A DNA stretch of 64,000 bases from Gordonia aichiensis NBRC 108223. Lineage in GTDB: Bacteria > Actinomycetota > Actinomycetes > Mycobacteriales > Mycobacteriaceae. The notes under the pieces were generated by a model. That model was not told the origin of the DNA. It saw nothing but the letters and a program-made list of their open reading frames with translations, and ran no database searches. Where the stretch lies: the NCBI RefSeq assembly GCF_000332975.1, contig NZ_BANR01000004.1:310001-374000 (forward strand). Reading direction: 5' to 3'. Positions 61,928-64,000 of the stretch are shown piece by piece. Position 1 is the first letter of the stretch. The number at the start of each line of letters is the position of its first letter. A program made the position numbers and the translations under genes.

Positions 61928-62415
61928 TGGCGGAAACAAACATCAAGAACATCCCTGTGAACGCGCTCGACGGCTCACCGCTGAGCCTGGCCGATTTCTC
62001 CGGACCGATGCTGGTGGTGAACGTCGCCAGCAAGTGCGGACTCACACCGCAGTACGCGGGTCTGGAAGAACTCGCCGAGAAGTACGCCGACCGCGGTCTC
62101 ACCGTCGTCGGGGTCCCCTGCAACCAGTTCATGGGACAGGAACCCGGCACCGCCGAGGAGATCGCGACCTTCTGTTCGACGACCTACGGCGTGACGTTCC
62201 CGCTGTTGGAGAAGACAGACGTCAACGGCGACGACCGGCATCCGCTCTATGCCGAACTCACCAAGACGGCAGACGCCGACGGTGAAGCGGGCGACGTCCA
62301 GTGGAACTTCGAGAAGTTCGTCGTCGATGCCGATGGCCATGTGACCGCGCGCATCCGACCGCGCACCGAGCCGACCGACCCTGTCGTCATCGAGGCCGTC
62401 GAAGCCGTCCTCTGA
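61927..62415 (+). CDS. Glutathione peroxidase-family peroxidase
   Basis: A 162-residue GPx-fold thiol peroxidase. ASKCGLTPQYAGLEEL carries the peroxidatic Cys (selenocysteine site in animal enzymes). CNQFMGQEPG contains the conserved Gln, and WNFEKFVVD the Trp/Asn. As this group of bacteria uses mycothiol rather than glutathione, the reductant is probably mycothiol/mycoredoxin or thioredoxin. It detoxifies peroxides. ATG 61927 is set by the -10 box. Confidence 0.9.
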   Translation: MAETNIKNIPVNALDGSPLSLADFSGPMLVVNVASKCGLTPQYAGLEELAEKYADRGLTVVGVPCNQFMGQEPGTAEEIATFCSTTYGVTFPLLEKTDVNGDDRHPLYAELTKTADADGEAGDVQWNFEKFVVDADGHVTARIRPRTEPTDPVVIEAVEAVL

Positions 62416-62417
62416 TG

Positions 62418-62451
62418 CAATCTGCGGCCTGTGGCGGCACGGTGCAGATTG
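62418..62451 (+). terminator. Inverted repeat after the GPx gene
   Basis: CAATCTGC (62418-62425) and GCAGATTG (62444-62451) are perfect 8-bp arms around an 18-nt GC-rich loop, directly after the GPx stop. It may end that transcript; a regulatory site for purS is an alternative. Confidence 0.45.
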
Positions 62452-62530
62452 ACCGGTAAGCTGAGAGCCGTCGAAAATCCGCTGGTCCGCGCGACCCGCG
62501 GATGTCACGTGAGAAGAGGAGCACTAGCCG

Positions 62531-62770
62531 ATGGCACGAGTGGTGGTCGACGTGATGCCCAAGGCCGAAATCCTCGATCCGCAGGGTCAGGCCATCGTCG
62601 GAGCCCTCGGTCGGCTCGGCTTCGACGGCGTCTCGCAGGTTCGGCAGGGTAAACGGTTCGAGCTCGAGGTCGACGATTCGGTCGACGACGTGGCGCTCGG
62701 CCGCATTGCAGAAGAACTGCTGACCAACACGGTGATCGAGAACTTCACCGTCTCCCGCGTCGCCGACTGA
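62531..62770 (+). CDS. purS: Phosphoribosylformylglycinamidine synthase subunit PurS
   Basis: A 79-residue small subunit that docks PurQ on PurL. It has the family sequence ARVVVDVMPKAEILDPQGQA and VRQGKRFELEVDD. A GAGAAGAGGAG Shine-Dalgarno stretch (about 62511-62521) precedes ATG 62531. It lies 29 nt upstream of purQ. purL was not found in the window and is probably farther downstream. Confidence 0.92.
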   Translation: MARVVVDVMPKAEILDPQGQAIVGALGRLGFDGVSQVRQGKRFELEVDDSVDDVALGRIAEELLTNTVIENFTVSRVAD

Positions 62771-62799
62771 CGGCCCGAGATCGAGTCGAGTAGGACCAC

Positions 62800-63480
62800 A
62801 TGACTGCACGTATCGGTGTCATCACCTTTCCCGGCACTCTCGACGACGTCGACGCGTCGCGCGCGGTGCGCATCGCCGGCGCAGAGGCCGTCGAACTCTG
62901 GCACGGCGACGCCGACCTCAAGGGTGTCGACGCGGTGATCGTGCCCGGCGGCTTTTCCTATGGCGATTATCTGCGCGCCGGAGCGATCGCCAGGTTCGCG
63001 CCCGTGATGGGGTCGGTGATCGAGGCAGCACAGCGCGGTATGCCGGTTCTGGGAATCTGCAACGGATTTCAGATCCTCTGCGAAGCGGGACTGCTCCCCG
63101 GGGCGCTCACCCGGAACGAGGGGCTCCACTTCATCTGCCAGGACCAGTGGCTGAAGGTCGAGAACAACACGACTGCATGGACGTCGCGTTTTGAGGCCGG
63201 TGCCGAGATCCTCATCCCGCTGAAATCCGGCGAAGGCCGCTACGTCGCACCCGAACGCAAACTCGAAGAGCTCGAGGGCGAGGGGCTCGTCGTATTCACC
63301 TATGCCGGAAGCAATCCCAACGGGTCCGTCCTCGACATCGCGGGCATCTCCAGCCCAAACGGACGTGTCGTCGGATTGATGCCGCACCCCGAGCATGCGA
63401 CCGAAGCGTTGACCGGACCCAGTGACGACGGTCTCGGGCTGTTCTACTCAGCCATCGACGCCGTACTCGCCAGCGCCTGA
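62800..63480 (+). CDS. purQ: Phosphoribosylformylglycinamidine synthase subunit PurQ
   Basis: A 226-residue class I glutamine amidotransferase giving ammonia to the FGAM synthase. The nucleophile Cys is in [16 protein letters not shown], and the catalytic His/Glu pair in [25 protein letters not shown] forms the oxyanion region. It follows purS in one operon. Confidence 0.94.
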   Translation: MTARIGVITFPGTLDDVDASRAVRIAGAEAVELWHGDADLKGVDAVIVPGGFSYGDYLRAGAIARFAPVMGSVIEAAQRGMPVLGICNGFQILCEAGLLPGALTRNEGLHFICQDQWLKVENNTTAWTSRFEAGAEILIPLKSGEGRYVAPERKLEELEGEGLVVFTYAGSNPNGSVLDIAGISSPNGRVVGLMPHPEHATEALTGPSDDGLGLFYSAIDAVLASA

Positions 63481-63485
63481 GACCG

Positions 63486-64000
63486 ATGACAACCCCGTCG
63501 CTGGCAACGTCCGCCACAGCAGAGGGGCTCGGTGCGTTCATCGACGCCTCGCCGTCGCCTTTTCACGTGTGTGCGACGGTAGCCGCAGAACTCGAATCCG
63601 CCGGTTTTCAACGGCTTTTCGAGGACCAGGACTGGTCGTCGGAGCAGGACATGGCGTTCGAGGGGTTGTCCGACGACGCCGGTCGACGCTTCTACGTCAT
63701 CCGAGGCGGGTCGATCATCGCCTGGGATCTCGGCGACGGCGAGGACTTCCGGATCATCGGTGGTCACACCGACAGTCCCAACCTCCGTGTCAAACAGAAC
63801 CCCGACCGCGAGTCGGCAGGGCTGGCCACGGTGGCGCTCGAACCGTACGGGGGAGCGTGGCTCAACTCGTGGCTCGATCGCGACCTGGGGCTCTCCGGTC
63901 GACTCGCCTATCGTGCCGACAGTGGCGTCAGTAGTGTGCTGGTCAACATCACCGAGCCGATTCTCCGAGTGCCGCAGTTGGCAATTCACCTCTCCGAGGA
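63486..64000 (+). CDS. M18 aminopeptidase, N-terminal part
   Basis: Reading from ATG 63486, the 171 visible residues run to the window end. [15 protein letters not shown] contains the first metal-binding His/Asp, and [17 protein letters not shown] is a strong M18 signature (aspartyl aminopeptidase/PepC family). The gene begins 5 nt after the purQ stop and is probably co-transcribed. The C-terminal metal and catalytic residues lie beyond the window. Confidence 0.88.
   Translation, partial: MTTPSLATSATAEGLGAFIDASPSPFHVCATVAAELESAGFQRLFEDQDWSSEQDMAFEGLSDDAGRRFYVIRGGSIIAWDLGDGEDFRIIGGHTDSPNLRVKQNPDRESAGLATVALEPYGGAWLNSWLDRDLGLSGRLAYRADSGVSSVLVNITEPILRVPQLAIHLSE

Noticed and set aside
62416..62530. 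Purine riboswitch ahead of purS
   Set aside because: The only structure is a simple inverted repeat next to the GPx stop, without the purine aptamer core I would expect.

Overview
The window is GC-rich DNA from a mycolate actinobacterium (order Mycobacteriales), most likely Gordonia or a close relative. The evidence is an mce lipid-transport operon with Mam proteins, a mycofactocin-type dehydrogenase pair, PhoPR, otsA/otsB, an lprQ-type L,D-transpeptidase, and pur gene order resembling M. tuberculosis. Orthology and synteny statements come from memory of the families, not from a search.

Layout. 1-6.7 kb: the 3' part of an mce operon (mceB fragment, mceC-F, two Mam genes), then a MarR regulator. 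7.3-18.1 kb: an accessory block of two divergent operons. On the minus strand are LuxE-like, DapB-fold, LuxC-like (frameshifted), luciferase-like and SDR genes. On the plus strand are a 7-TM protein resembling plant cycloeucalenol cycloisomerase, a mycofactocin-type SDR, an NDMA-type alcohol dehydrogenase, another SDR and an XRE-cupin regulator. The roughly 367-nt divergent region holds several inverted repeats. 18.2-21.5 kb: lprQ-like L,D-transpeptidase, SDR and ROK regulator, in the order of Rv0483-Rv0485. 21.5-30.8 kb: a PepSY protein with an IdeR-like box, a transglutaminase/zinc-peptidase pair, a small gene with otsA and otsB, a ThrE-like exporter, tRNA-Thr and a frameshifted type-B carboxylesterase. 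30.9-35.3 kb: an exported protein with a lipase-fold protein that appears to lack its catalytic Ser and His, then RidA and a winged-helix protein.

35.3-42 kb: phoP-phoR, a DpnII-like restriction enzyme with a D12 methylase, a HIT protein and a 13E12-type HNH gene flanked by ACACGTGT sites. 42-49.2 kb: a RecQ-family helicase, a YkcC/YkcB-like glycosyltransferase pair and LtrA. 49.3-64 kb: the purine neighbourhood: purD, lipoprotein esterase, DUF302 plus a CstR-like repressor with an intact operator, TetR, a secreted protein, purB, a Rdx protein, purC, ptrB, an NPCBM lipoprotein, an EmrB-type exporter with MarR, a GPx-like peroxidase, purS, purQ and the start of an M18 aminopeptidase.

A recurrent feature is a TANNNT box 6-8 nt before the start codon with no Shine-Dalgarno. 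It points to widespread leaderless transcription and was used to choose many of the starts.
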